DNA of 11,749 bases from an uncultured Oscillospiraceae bacterium (GCA_900546735.1 URDW01000061.1:1-11749); one strand, 5' to 3'. Shown: positions 3,742 through 10,896, counted from the stretch's first letter. Notes: generated from the sequence alone by a model not told the origin. Program-made: numbers and translations.

Positions 3742-3951
3742 ATGTTTAAAAATTTAAAGAGTGCCCGCGAGGACCGCGATTTAAAACAAAAGGATGTGGC
3801 AGCCGTGCTGCATGTGTCGCAAAACACCTACTCCCAGTACGAGACGGGCGTGATCGCCCTGACGGCCGAGGCGGTGGTGCAGCTGGCCGATTTTTACGGC
3901 GTGAGCACCGACTACCTTTTGGACCGCACCAACGACCCCGCGCCAAAATGA
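3742..3951 (+). CDS. XRE-family helix-turn-helix regulator, 69 aa
   Basis: A single-domain Cro/C1-type protein: residues 3-66 cover the five-helix HTH, with LKQKDVAAVLHVSQNTYSQY as helix-turn-helix and the common VVQLADFYGVSTDYLLDRT ending. There is no sensor domain. The start is the second ATG (3742); GGTGAGG (3729-3735) is 6 bases upstream, whereas the ATG at 3739 and the GTG at 3730 are too close to it or overlap it. Two identical-type dyads lie 28-73 bases upstream and overlap the divergent promoter, so it very likely represses both itself and the exported-protein gene. The family is certain; the signal that relieves repression is unknown. Confidence 0.9.
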   Translation: MFKNLKSAREDRDLKQKDVAAVLHVSQNTYSQYETGVIALTAEAVVQLADFYGVSTDYLLDRTNDPAPK

Positions 3952-4273
3952 ACGCGTGCATTTTTTTAAACAAACGTCTAACATACGTCTATTTTAACAC
4001 AAAACGCAGTCTTTTCCCATAGGCCGGCGAAAAAATTTTCATCTGCCGCGGCGTGTGATAAACAGGGGCAAAATTTCAACCGCTGCCGGTGCGGAAAAAG
4101 GGCTTTGCGCTGCCGAAAGGCGTGTTTTCAAAAAAGCCTTTTCTTCTGCAAAAAAATGTGCTATAGTTAGTGTAGGGGAATTTTGTGCTTTTTGCCCCAA
4201 ATCCCGCACAGCATTGAAAGCCGGTGCATTTTTTGCTACAATAGTGCGCAGATAAGGGAAAAGGAGAACTTTT
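3952..4273. other. Non-coding gap before DUF1275 gene
   Basis: It holds a 7-base direct repeat ACGTCTA (3974-3980, 3985-3991, one helical turn apart), a weak hairpin AAAGGC/GCCTTT (4116-4121, 4136-4141) followed by TTCTT that may end the XRE transcript, and the promoter of the next gene. A 66-codon frame from 4055 has no ribosome binding site and is not called. Confidence 0.5.
4214..4242 (+). promoter_or_regulatory. Promoter of the DUF1275/kinase operon
   Basis: TTGAAA (4214-4219), 17-base spacer, TACAAT (4237-4242). The start is expected near 4249, giving a 25-nt leader that contains AAGGAG (4261-4266). Confidence 0.85.
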
Positions 4274-4978
4274 ATGCGCTACTTCAAAGCAAAAAACGTG
4301 CCGCTGCGCGAAAGCACCTATGTGTGCACCACGCTGGGCTTTGTCAGCGGCTTTTTAGAGGCCTACACCTACCTGACGAAAGGCGGCGTGTTCTGCAACG
4401 CGCAGACCGGCAACGTGGCGATGCTGGGCATAGACCTGGCGCAAAGGGACTTTTCGGGCGCGGCGCGCTATGTGGCGCCGATCATCGCCTACTTCATCGG
4501 CATTGCGATCACGGTGTTTTCGCCCAGGCTGCTGGGCCGCTACACCCGCACCCGGTGGGAAACGGTGTTCATCGCGCTCGAGATCGTTTTGCTGGGTGCG
4601 ATCGGCTTTATGCCGCAAAGCGTGCCCCACATCGTGCCGAACGTGCTGGTCTCGTTCATCTGCGCCATGCAGTACAACACGTTTCGCAAGCACAACGACG
4701 TGATGCTGGCCACCACGTTTTGCACCAACAACCTGCGCCAGACCGCGCTGCACTTTATGCAGTGGGTCAAAACGAAGGAGCGCGCCGCCATGCGCAAAAG
4801 CCTGGACTACCTGGTGGTCATTGCCGCGTTTTTGGGCGGCGCCGTGGTCAGCGCGCTGGCCTGCCGCGTGCTGGACGGGCGCGCCGTCTGGGTGGCCTGC
4901 GGCGTGCTGGTGCCGGTTCTGGCCGCCCTGGTGCTGTTTAACAAAGACAAAAGGCCCGACAAGCAGAAGGAGGCTTGA
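4274..4978 (+). CDS. DUF1275 (YoaK-like) integral membrane protein, 234 aa
   Basis: The N-terminal signature LGFVSGFLEAYTYLTKGGVFCNAQTGNVAMLG (residues 21-52) is diagnostic of DUF1275. About six hydrophobic segments follow, near residues 17-33, 66-86, 97-113, 119-132, 178-198 and 204-222; a cytosolic-looking loop AMQYNTFRKHNDVMLATTFC (131-150) is conserved in the family. The tail is lysine-rich. The length (usual 210-240) and start (AAGGAG 7 bases upstream) fit. The family's function is unknown; a transport role has been suggested but not established. The stop codon is 3 bases before the next start, and the next gene's ribosome site AGAAGGAGG lies inside this gene's end, so the two are co-translated. 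Confidence 0.93.
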   Translation: MRYFKAKNVPLRESTYVCTTLGFVSGFLEAYTYLTKGGVFCNAQTGNVAMLGIDLAQRDFSGAARYVAPIIAYFIGIAITVFSPRLLGRYTRTRWETVFIALEIVLLGAIGFMPQSVPHIVPNVLVSFICAMQYNTFRKHNDVMLATTFCTNNLRQTALHFMQWVKTKERAAMRKSLDYLVVIAAFLGGAVVSALACRVLDGRAVWVACGVLVPVLAALVLFNKDKRPDKQKEA

Positions 4979-4981
4979 CCT

Positions 4982-5599
4982 ATGAAAAAATTTGTACTTT
5001 CCATCAGCCGCCAGTACGGCTGCGGCGCACGCGAAACAAGCGCGCTGCTCTCGGTTGCGACCGGCGCCAAATATTACGACAAAAAAGCGTTGGCGCACAT
5101 GGCGGCCGAGGACGGGCTGGACCCGTCCATCTTTGACCACTACGACGAAAAACCGATCAACAGCTTCCTGTACGCCGCCTCGACCGAGGGGCTTTCGATG
5201 GCGTTTTCCAGCCAGATGCCGATGGACGAGCGCGTGTTCCAGGCCACGGCCAACGCCATCCGCACCGCCGCGGCCGCCGAGGGCAGCTGCATCATCATCG
5301 GCCGCTGTGCCGACTACGTTTTGGAGGGGCGGCCCGATCTGGTGCGCGTGTTTCTGCACGCCGACATGGAAAGCCGCGTGCGCCGCGCCGTGCAGGTGTA
5401 CGGCATGGCTGAAAAAGGCTGCCGCGAAAAGATCCAGAAGATCGACAAGCGCCGCGCCCAGTACCACAACTTTTTCTCCAGCCAGAAATGGGGCACCGGC
5501 GACGGCTACGACCTGAACATCGACGTTTCCAAGCTGGGGCCGCAGGACACGGCAAAGCTGATCGAGGTATACCTGCGCCTGCGCGGCTTTTTAGACTGA
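4982..5599 (+). CDS. Cytidylate kinase-like family protein, 205 aa
   Basis: It matches the cytidylate kinase-like family (P-loop NMP-kinase fold) common in Clostridia. The P-loop region is SISRQYGCGARE (residues 8-18), where relatives usually have GSGG, so Cys and Ala replace Ser and Gly. The following segment VATGAKYYDKKAL is the usual strand-2 region. GSCIIIGRCADYVL (101-114) is the central strand and motif, and the basic KIDKRRAQYHNFF segment (153-165) resembles the lid. NTPs are the likely phosphate donor, but the true acceptor of this family is not established, and it should not be assumed to be the essential Cmk. It is co-transcribed with the DUF1275 gene (3-bp gap) and followed by a strong terminator. 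Confidence 0.88.
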   Translation: MKKFVLSISRQYGCGARETSALLSVATGAKYYDKKALAHMAAEDGLDPSIFDHYDEKPINSFLYAASTEGLSMAFSSQMPMDERVFQATANAIRTAAAAEGSCIIIGRCADYVLEGRPDLVRVFLHADMESRVRRAVQVYGMAEKGCREKIQKIDKRRAQYHNFFSSQKWGTGDGYDLNIDVSKLGPQDTAKLIEVYLRLRGFLD

Positions 5600-5612
5600 C
5601 CCAAAAACAGCA

Positions 5613-5645
5613 GACTGCCCGGCATTGCTGCCGGGCAATCTTTTT
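5613..5645 (+). terminator. Terminator of the DUF1275/kinase operon
   Basis: TGCCCGGCA (5616-5624) and TGCCGGGCA (5629-5637) pair around TTGC, extended by GA/TC beyond one mismatch, and end in T5 (5641-5645). Confidence 0.9.
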
Positions 5646-5787
5646 GCCCCTGCAAACCCAAAAGCGCCCCTGCTTTATATAGCGCAAAGCGTTCCCGCAA
5701 GCACAAAACGCCGGTGCGCGCGGCGCTGAAATATAGCCATTTTAAAAGCAATGCCGCCCGTGTGCAAAAGGCATATAAGTTCTGAAA

Positions 5788-5834
5788 ACGGAAAAACACC
5801 GCCGCAGCCAAAGCCGCAGGCGGTGTTTTTCCGT
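5788..5834 (-). terminator. Terminator of the LCP gene, long perfect hairpin
   Basis: Sixteen-base perfect arms (5788-5803 and 5819-5834; core AAAAACACCGCC / GGCGGTGTTTTT) around a 15-base loop. It is symmetrical, so it can act both ways, but lies 20 bases beyond the stop of the minus-strand LCP gene. The gap 5646-5787 holds nothing else I can identify. Confidence 0.85.
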
Positions 5835-5853
5835 ATGCTATGGGATAGGCAAA

Positions 5854-7653
5854 TTAATAGTAGAGTTCCTTAAAATCGGGGCGGTCCTCAGCCAGGACGA
5901 TGTTCGACTTGCCGTAAAGCTTCATCTGCAGCTCATAGGCGTCCTTCGGGTAGTCGACCTTCCAGATCCAGTTGCTGTACCACTCGCCGCCCTCGCGGCA
6001 CTCCTCACACGGGACCGTGTCGGATTCCATGGTGTAGTTGAGCCAGCCGTTCTTAAGCGCGTAACGGCCGATCTGCAGGATCTCGCGGCTGGAATAGCCG
6101 GTGCGCACATAGTTGGAAAACGTGTTGACGGTCGAGAGCATGGTGGTGATGGTAGAGGACTCCAGGTCGTTGAACACGGCGGTGAGCACCTTTTTCTGGC
6201 GGTCGGCGCGCGCGTCGTCGCCGTCGATCTTACGGATGCGGCAGTAGGCCAGCGCCTGTTCGCCGGTCAGCTGGACCGGCGCGGTGTAGCGGCCGTCGGT
6301 CTCATCGTATGTATACTCGCCGTCCGCCTCGATCGTTTCGGGGTAATTGTAGCGTTTGGGGTTGTTGTTGATCTCCTGCACCTCGGCGCGGCTCATGTTG
6401 ATCGTAACGCCGCCGAGGCGGTCGATGATCTCGGGGAACGAGCTGAAGTTGACGAGCACATAGTTGTCGATATTGATCTTATAGAGCTTTTCGACCGTGT
6501 CGATATACTGGCCGATGCCGCCGCTTGCGGAAGCGCCGTTGATCTTGCCGTACTCGCCCTCGCCGTCCGTGCTGTCCTCGCTGATCCAGTAACCGTAGGA
6601 GTCGCGCAGGATGGAGGTCAGGTAGATCTTCTGCGTGTCCACATTGACGCTGCAGAGGATGGCGGAGTCAGCGCGCGTGTCACTGTCCAGATCGCCGGCC
6701 GTATCCTCGCCCACGAGCAGCACGTTCAGAACGTGTGAAGAGCTGACCGGTTCGCCGTTTAAGTACCAGCTTTTGATCATGTCTTTCAGGGTGGACACGT
6801 CGCCGTCCTCATAGATGACGTTGTCAAAATTCGTCTCTACAGCCGGGCCGTCCATGCCGGTGTACTCTTCGACCGTTTCGGCACGCGTCGGCGACTCTGC
6901 GTCGCTCATGCGGCCCAGCATGCCGTCCACATACCACCAGCCGGCGCCGCCGGCCGCAATGACCATGGCCAGAAAGACGCAGACGACCGAAATGATGATT
7001 TTTCTTTTCTTCTTTTTCGGCATTTTCTTTTTCGGCGCCGGTTCTTCGGCAAATGCGGAAATGTCGATGCCGTCCTCGCCGGCCGCATAGCTGGCCACAT
7101 ACAGGTTGCGCTGGGCCTGCGCCTTGTCGGCGCGGGCAATGGCGGCGGCACGTTCCCGCTCGGCCGCCGCGCGGCGCTGTTCCAGCCGGCGCTGGTCAGC
7201 CATCTGCTGCTGGCTGGCCGCCTGCTTTTCGGCCATGTCGCGGGCCTGCTGCGCCTTTTCCTGCGGGGTACGGCCGCTGTCGTGCGCCGTGTGGCTGCGC
7301 GCGCGGCGGCGCGCTTCTTTTTCTGCCTCGGCACGGGCGCGCAGTTCGTTTTGCACGTCGGCATTGGCAGGCGCCTTTTTGGGCTGTTCATGATTTACAG
7401 CGGGCGCAGACTTTTGCGCCGCTTTTTTTACGGTATTTTCCGCCGCCTTCGGTGCGGCCGGTTCGGCCTTTTTGACCGGCTCCGCTTTTTGCACCGGCTC
7501 GGCTTTTTTGACCGGTTCGGCCTTTTTGACCGGTTCGGCCTTTTTGACCGGTTCGGCCTGTTTTTCACCCGGCATTTCACGGCGGCCTTCGCGCGCCTGG
7601 CGCTGATGTATTTCGGAAAGGATCTTGTCGATATCGTATGCGTCCTTGGCCAC
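5854..7653 (-). CDS. LytR-CpsA-Psr (LCP) family protein with long cytoplasmic N-terminus, 599 aa
   Basis: LCP enzymes transfer polymers such as teichoic acid or capsule from a lipid carrier to peptidoglycan outside the membrane. Residues 33-65 are a Lys/Glu/Pro repeat (AEPVKK x5); 103-183 is a highly charged Ala/Arg/Glu/Gln segment, probably coiled coil; 208-222 is a basic stop-transfer stretch; and 218-242 is the single membrane span. The LCP domain (about 310-495) has LNVLLVGEDT, the DSDTRADSAILC motif, SILRDSYGYW, NYVLVNFSSFPEIIDRLGGV, and LTGEQALAYCRIRK followed by RADRQKKVL, so the conserved Asp and Arg residues are present. A C-terminal region (520-599) with a CEEC motif follows. The start is a GTG at 7651-7653 with GGGAGTG 5 bases upstream; the in-frame TTG at 7677 would leave almost no leader after the promoter. 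LCP proteins usually have a short N-terminus, so about 220 cytoplasmic residues is long. Confidence 0.92.
   Translation of the reverse strand: MAKDAYDIDKILSEIHQRQAREGRREMPGEKQAEPVKKAEPVKKAEPVKKAEPVQKAEPVKKAEPAAPKAAENTVKKAAQKSAPAVNHEQPKKAPANADVQNELRARAEAEKEARRRARSHTAHDSGRTPQEKAQQARDMAEKQAASQQQMADQRRLEQRRAAAERERAAAIARADKAQAQRNLYVASYAAGEDGIDISAFAEEPAPKKKMPKKKKRKIIISVVCVFLAMVIAAGGAGWWYVDGMLGRMSDAESPTRAETVEEYTGMDGPAVETNFDNVIYEDGDVSTLKDMIKSWYLNGEPVSSSHVLNVLLVGEDTAGDLDSDTRADSAILCSVNVDTQKIYLTSILRDSYGYWISEDSTDGEGEYGKINGASASGGIGQYIDTVEKLYKINIDNYVLVNFSSFPEIIDRLGGVTINMSRAEVQEINNNPKRYNYPETIEADGEYTYDETDGRYTAPVQLTGEQALAYCRIRKIDGDDARADRQKKVLTAVFNDLESSTITTMLSTVNTFSNYVRTGYSSREILQIGRYALKNGWLNYTMESDTVPCEECREGGEWYSNWIWKVDYPKDAYELQMKLYGKSNIVLAEDRPDFKELYY
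7468..7557 (-). repeat. Five 18-bp in-frame tandem repeats encoding AEPV(K/Q)K
   Basis: Ninety bases read as five hexapeptide units, four AEPVKK and one AEPVQK, then a degenerate AEP. Some adjacent units are identical at DNA level (TTTTTGACCGGTTCGGCC), so copy number could vary by slippage without breaking the frame. Confidence 0.9.
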
Positions 7654-7687
7654 AACGTCACTCCCTGGATTCAACAATATATGGCTA

Positions 7688-7716
7688 ATTATAAAAGATT
7701 ACGACAAATATTGCAA
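7688..7716 (-). promoter_or_regulatory. Promoter of the LCP gene
   Basis: On the minus strand: TTGCAA (7711-7716), 17-base spacer, TATAAT (7688-7693). The start near 7681 leaves a 28-nt leader to the GTG start. Confidence 0.85.
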
Positions 7717-7744
7717 CCGCAATCCATAAAAATTAATAAAATAA

Positions 7745-7779
7745 CAAGAAAGGCAAAGGCAGGAAACAGCACCTTTGCC
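7745..7779 (-). terminator. Terminator of the glycosylase-rsmE operon
   Basis: On the minus strand GGCAAAGG (complement of 7772-7779) and CCTTTGCC (complement of 7752-7759) form an 8-bp stem with a 12-base loop, followed by a T-rich tail TTTCTTGTTATTTT. Confidence 0.65.
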
Positions 7780-7871
7780 GAAAACGGGTTCGCCGCAGTA
7801 TTCTTTGGCCCGCAGGGACGGTCATTGACCGCCTTTTATGATGCGCCGGCCGATCCTCTTCTCCTCACGCG

Positions 7872-8600
7872 TCACGGCGAAGCCTCCATGCCGCCGGTCA
7901 GGTGCATGACCACGCTTGCGGCGCACACCGGCGCCGTTTCGGTGCGCAAAATGCGCGGGCCAAGCGTTGCGCGCAAAAAGCCGCAGCTTTCGGCCAGCTC
8001 GACCTCCTCGGGCGCAAAGCCGCCCTCCGGCCCGATCAGCACGGCGCAGCTTTCCAAACGGCCGCCGAGCAGCGCACCGAGCCCGGCGCCGCCGCCCTCG
8101 TAAAAAATGATTTTTTTGTCTGCCGTGCAGGCGCGCACAGCCGTTTCAAACGGTGTAAAGGGCTCTACCTGCGGCACGATGCCGCGGCCGCTCTGCTGGG
8201 CGGCCTCCAGCGCGACCTTCTGCAGGCGCTCTGCCTTTTTGGCGGCGCTTTTTGCATCCGGCCGGCTGACGCAGCGCGCAGAAAGCACCGGCACGAAGCA
8301 GGAAGCGCCAAGCTCTGTGCACATGCGCACGACCGTGGCCAGCTTGTCGCCCTTCGGCACGGCCTGGTAAATGAAAAGCTTTACAGGCGGCTCACTGCCG
8401 CTTGCCTGGCGGTAGCAGACCTCCAGCTCCACGGCCGGCGAGACCGACACGATGCGGCAGCCGTAGTCGGTGCCGCTGCCATCGCAGACCGTGACCATGT
8501 CGCCCGCACGCATGCGCAGGCTGCCGGCCAGATGCGCCGACTGCGCGCCATCCAGCACCAAACGGTCAGACAAAACCTTTTCCACAAACAGCTTACGCAA
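7872..8600 (-). CDS. rsmE: 16S rRNA m3U1498 methyltransferase RsmE, 242 aa
   Basis: RsmE is a SPOUT-fold enzyme that N3-methylates U1498 of 16S rRNA in the 30S subunit using S-adenosylmethionine. An N-terminal PUA-like RNA-binding part (1-70) starts MRKLFVE and includes HLAGSLRMRAGD. The C-terminal knot region has QAVPKGDK (79-86), TELGASCFVPVLSARCV, AAQQSGRG (133-140; usually EQSGR), LIGPEGGFAPEEV (188-200) and LGPRILRTETAP (213-224), all family hallmarks. The start is the TTG at 8598-8600: GGGGGAG is 6 bases upstream and MRKLFVE is where relatives begin; the longer open frame is an artefact. It overlaps the end of the glycosylase gene by 8 bases, so translation is probably coupled. The gap 7678-7871 behind it contains only the terminator and the LCP promoter. 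Confidence 0.95.
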   Translation of the reverse strand: MRKLFVEKVLSDRLVLDGAQSAHLAGSLRMRAGDMVTVCDGSGTDYGCRIVSVSPAVELEVCYRQASGSEPPVKLFIYQAVPKGDKLATVVRMCTELGASCFVPVLSARCVSRPDAKSAAKKAERLQKVALEAAQQSGRGIVPQVEPFTPFETAVRACTADKKIIFYEGGGAGLGALLGGRLESCAVLIGPEGGFAPEEVELAESCGFLRATLGPRILRTETAPVCAASVVMHLTGGMEASP

Positions 8601-9429
8601 GCCGATCTCCCCCTTTTGCAAGATGGCGGCGCGCCCAGTAAAACAGATACTGCTGCGCCGCGCCGGCATACCCGTTAAAGCATTCGGGCAGCCCGTTCGG
8701 GTAAAGCCGCAGCACGCGCTTCATCCACACATCCTGCGGCAACACATTTAAAAATCCAAAGCCGAACAGCAGCGTGCAGTCGGCCACCTTCTGCCCCACG
8801 CCGTAAAGCTGCATCAGCCGGCGGCGGGCTTCCTCTTCATCCAGCGCGGCAATTTCCTCCAAATGCAGTTCTCCGCTTGCCTGCGCCGCGCAAAGGCGCT
8901 CCAGGTACTTTGCCCGAAAACCGCAGCCAAGGGCACGCAGGTCTGCCTGGGTCAGCCGTGCCAGCCGTTCTATGGGCGGAAAGCCGTAAATGCCCCCGCC
9001 GAGGTCGTCGCCGCAGGCGCGGCAGATGTTTTCGAGGATCAGGCGGATGCGCGCAATGTTGTTCTGCTGGCTGAGGATAAAGGAAAAAAGCGTTTCAAAC
9101 GCTTCCTGGCGCAGGATGCGGATGCCGCCGTATTCGCGCATGGCCTCGCGCACGCGCCTGTCCTGCCCGATCTGGGCGCACACTTCGTCCCAGTCGCGCC
9201 CCAGGTCAAAATAGGAAAACCAGATATTTTCAAAGTCGTGCAGCGAACAGTCGAAATAATAAGCGTCCCCCTGCTGCCACACACGCAGGCGGTGGGCGCC
9301 GCTTGCGCCGGCCCAGACGCCGTTCGTTTCACGCCAGCGAAACGCCTGGCCGCCGTCGAGCGTGCGGCCGAGATCCAGGCACGAAACGCCGCGGACCGCC
9401 ACCAGACCGCCGGAAACCGAATAGGTCAA
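8593..9429 (-). CDS. ogg: OGG1-type 8-oxoguanine DNA glycosylase/AP lyase, 278 aa
   Basis: It removes 8-oxoguanine paired with C and nicks the abasic site (base-excision repair). The N-terminal OGG domain has DGGQAFRW (25-32). SQQNNIARI (120-128) matches the damaged-base-opening region with its conserved Asn. The helix-hairpin-helix LMQLYGVGQKVADC (205-218) contains the catalytic Lys214, and PQDVW has the catalytic Asp233, 19 residues later, the same spacing as Lys249-Asp268 in human OGG1. The residue corresponding to human His270 is Trp, as I recall for bacterial relatives. The start is a TTG at 9427-9429; the ribosome site AAAGGGG is rather far (11 bases), so the start is less certain than the rest. 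First gene of an operon with rsmE. Confidence 0.92.
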   Translation of the reverse strand: MTYSVSGGLVAVRGVSCLDLGRTLDGGQAFRWRETNGVWAGASGAHRLRVWQQGDAYYFDCSLHDFENIWFSYFDLGRDWDEVCAQIGQDRRVREAMREYGGIRILRQEAFETLFSFILSQQNNIARIRLILENICRACGDDLGGGIYGFPPIERLARLTQADLRALGCGFRAKYLERLCAAQASGELHLEEIAALDEEEARRRLMQLYGVGQKVADCTLLFGFGFLNVLPQDVWMKRVLRLYPNGLPECFNGYAGAAQQYLFYWARRHLAKGGDRLA

Positions 9430-9846
9430 TCGGACAAAATCCCCTTTCTTTTCTCGACTTATTTTAACATATTTCTGTCAAGCCGAAAAGGGCAAAATCA
9501 GCAATTTCACCAAAAAGATTTTGCCAAACAGTAAAAAGCAAAATTGTTGAAAACTATGTGTAAAGTGCGGAAAATCAGACCGCTTTTACGCGTGAAAGGA
9601 CTTTTCAACAGCCTGAAGATGCCTTTTTGGAGCGCTTTTCACAAAGTTTTCAACATTTTCCACAGTGTTTTCCGCAGCTTTTTGGCTGCAAAGAGAAATA
9701 TACACACAGTAAAACAAACGGCTTGTCAAGTCTTTTTTTCCTGGATTTGTGCCAAAATTTCAATTTTTTTCCGCGCCGCGCAGACCGTATAAATTTTACC
9801 GTTTGTCCCATACTAAAAACAAAGTTCAAATGAAAGGAATGGCGCC
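9430..9846. other. 417-bp AT-rich gap with DnaA-box-like cluster
   Basis: It lies between divergent operons. Near-matches to the DnaA box (TTATCCACA): TGTTGAAAA (9545-9553, minus orientation), TTTTCAACA (9602-9610, 9647-9655), TTTTCCACA (9656-9664) and TTTTCCGCA (9668-9676), plus a partial TTTTCACA (9636-9643). A T-rich stretch follows (about 9727-9775). An imperfect hairpin GTAAAGTGCGG/CCGCTTTTAC occupies 9560-9589. Open frames here lack ribosome sites and are Lys/Phe-rich, as expected of AT-rich non-coding DNA. A TATAAA (9788) may serve the next gene, but its -35 is poor. Confidence 0.5.
9461..9469 (-). promoter_or_regulatory. Extended -10 promoter of the glycosylase operon
   Basis: Minus-strand TGTTAAAAT is a TGn-extended -10 box placing the start near 9454, about 25 nt before the TTG start. 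A TTGACA (9476-9481) is only 9 bases upstream, too close to serve as its -35. Confidence 0.45.
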
Positions 9847-10113
9847 ATGCTCAGAGGAACGAACAAACATGTGTTGGAAGTCACGAACCCGGAAAACCCC
9901 TACTTTGAAAAAATCATTTTTTTCGTGTCGCCCGAACATGAAAACGACAGCCGCCGCAAGCTGACGCAGCAAGCGCGCGCCGTTTCGGACGAGGCGTCCG
10001 CGCTGCCGCCGTTTCGGCGCACCAAAAAAGAGCGCCTGCGCGACGCCGTACAGATCGCCCTGGGAATGGGCGCAGGCATCAGCATTACCGCCATGCTGCT
10101 GACGCTACTGTGA
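9847..10113 (+). CDS. Conserved hypothetical small tail-anchored protein, 88 aa
   Basis: It starts at ATG 9847 with AAAGGAA about 8 bases upstream. The N-terminus MLRGTNKHVLEVTNPENPYFEKIIFFVSPE resembles, from memory, short uncharacterised proteins widespread in Clostridia; I cannot name a family. A charged middle (NDSRRKLTQQAR, FRRTKKERLRD) is followed by one hydrophobic C-terminal helix (about residues 68-88, ALGMGAGISITAMLLTLL), so it is probably anchored by its tail with the N-terminus in the cytosol. It lies 31 bases before sleB on the same strand with no terminator between, so the two are likely co-transcribed and this protein may act in sporulation or envelope biology. That functional link is inferred only from position. 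Confidence 0.82.
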   Translation: MLRGTNKHVLEVTNPENPYFEKIIFFVSPEHENDSRRKLTQQARAVSDEASALPPFRRTKKERLRDAVQIALGMGAGISITAMLLTLL

Positions 10114-10144
10114 CCGCCGGGCGTAAAAAGGATCAGGTGAAAAT

Positions 10145-10861
10145 ATGAAAGAACTCGACATTTTAAAATTGTTTGCAAAGCAGGCCGTCGCCGTGCTCGT
10201 GGCGATCGCCCTGCTGGTGCCGGCCGGCATCTGGCTGGCCGGTTATACGCAGGACCGGCAGGAGTCGGCCTATGCCCTCTCCAAAATGGGCTCCACCGGC
10301 AGCGAGGTCAAAAAGATCCAGCAAAAGCTGGCCGAGCTGGGCTTTTATAAAGGTTCGATCGACAGCATTTACGGCAGCCAGACCAAGCAGGCCGTGACCG
10401 CGTTCCAGAAAAGCGTGGGCATTACGGCCGACGGCATTGCCGGCAGCCAGACGCTGCTGTACCTTGGCCTTTCCGGCGGGGGCAGCTCCGGCGGCAACAG
10501 CCAGTACTCGAACGCCGACATAGAGCTTTTGGCCAAAGTCATCTCGGCCGAGGCGCGCGGCGAAAGCTACGAGGGGCAGGTGGCCGTGGGCGCCGTGGTG
10601 CTCAACCGTGTAAAGCACCCGTCTTTCCCCGACAGCATCAGCGGCGTGGTGTACCAGAACGGCGCCTTTTCCTGCGTGTACGACAGCAACTGGTCGCAGC
10701 CGGTGGCCGAAAGCGCCAAACGCGCGGCGCGCGACGCCGTCAACGGCTGGGACCCGACCGGCGGCGCCATCTATTACTATAACCCAAACAAAACGAACGA
10801 CCGTTTTATGCACTCGCGCCAGGTGATCCGCGTGATCGGCAGCCACCGCTTCTGCATTTAA
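10145..10861 (+). CDS. sleB: SleB-type spore cortex-lytic / cell wall hydrolase, 238 aa
   Basis: SleB is a lytic transglycosylase that degrades the muramic-delta-lactam cortex during germination. Residues 11-34 are a hydrophobic signal/anchor. Residues 47-108 are a peptidoglycan-binding domain (GSEVKKIQQKLAELGFYKGSIDS, GSQTKQAVTAFQ, VGITADGIAGSQT). A Gly/Ser linker (109-120) leads to the hydrolase_2 domain (123-238) with KVISAEARGESYEGQVAVGAVVLNRVKHPSFP, where Glu136 is the expected catalytic acid, and GWDPTGGAIYYYNPNKT near the end, closing with IGSHRFC. AGGTG sits 6 bases before the ATG. No ypeB partner follows; a strong terminator does. The protein is somewhat shorter than Bacillus SleB (about 300 aa). 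SleB-like paralogues also act in vegetative walls, so the spore role is likely but not certain. Confidence 0.93.
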   Translation: MKELDILKLFAKQAVAVLVAIALLVPAGIWLAGYTQDRQESAYALSKMGSTGSEVKKIQQKLAELGFYKGSIDSIYGSQTKQAVTAFQKSVGITADGIAGSQTLLYLGLSGGGSSGGNSQYSNADIELLAKVISAEARGESYEGQVAVGAVVLNRVKHPSFPDSISGVVYQNGAFSCVYDSNWSQPVAESAKRAARDAVNGWDPTGGAIYYYNPNKTNDRFMHSRQVIRVIGSHRFCI

Positions 10862-10896
10862 AAAAACAGCCAACAAAAATCTTCCGGCTCATTCGT

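Noticed and set aside
3974..3991. ACGTCTA direct repeat 11 bp apart
   Set aside because: Too short to support an operator call on its own; no promoter is aligned with it.
4355..5467. 370-codon open frame on the minus strand
   Set aside because: It is a shadow of the DUF1275 and kinase genes, caused by high GC; its translation is His/Ala/Arg-rich with no family resemblance, and both opposing genes are strongly supported.
7282..8103. 273-codon plus-strand frame
   Set aside because: Antisense to the LCP and rsmE genes; the FGLFDRFGLFDRF pattern is just the reverse reading of the AEPVKK repeat.
8863..9534. 223-codon plus-strand frame
   Set aside because: Antisense to the glycosylase gene, with no ribosome site and no recognisable domain.
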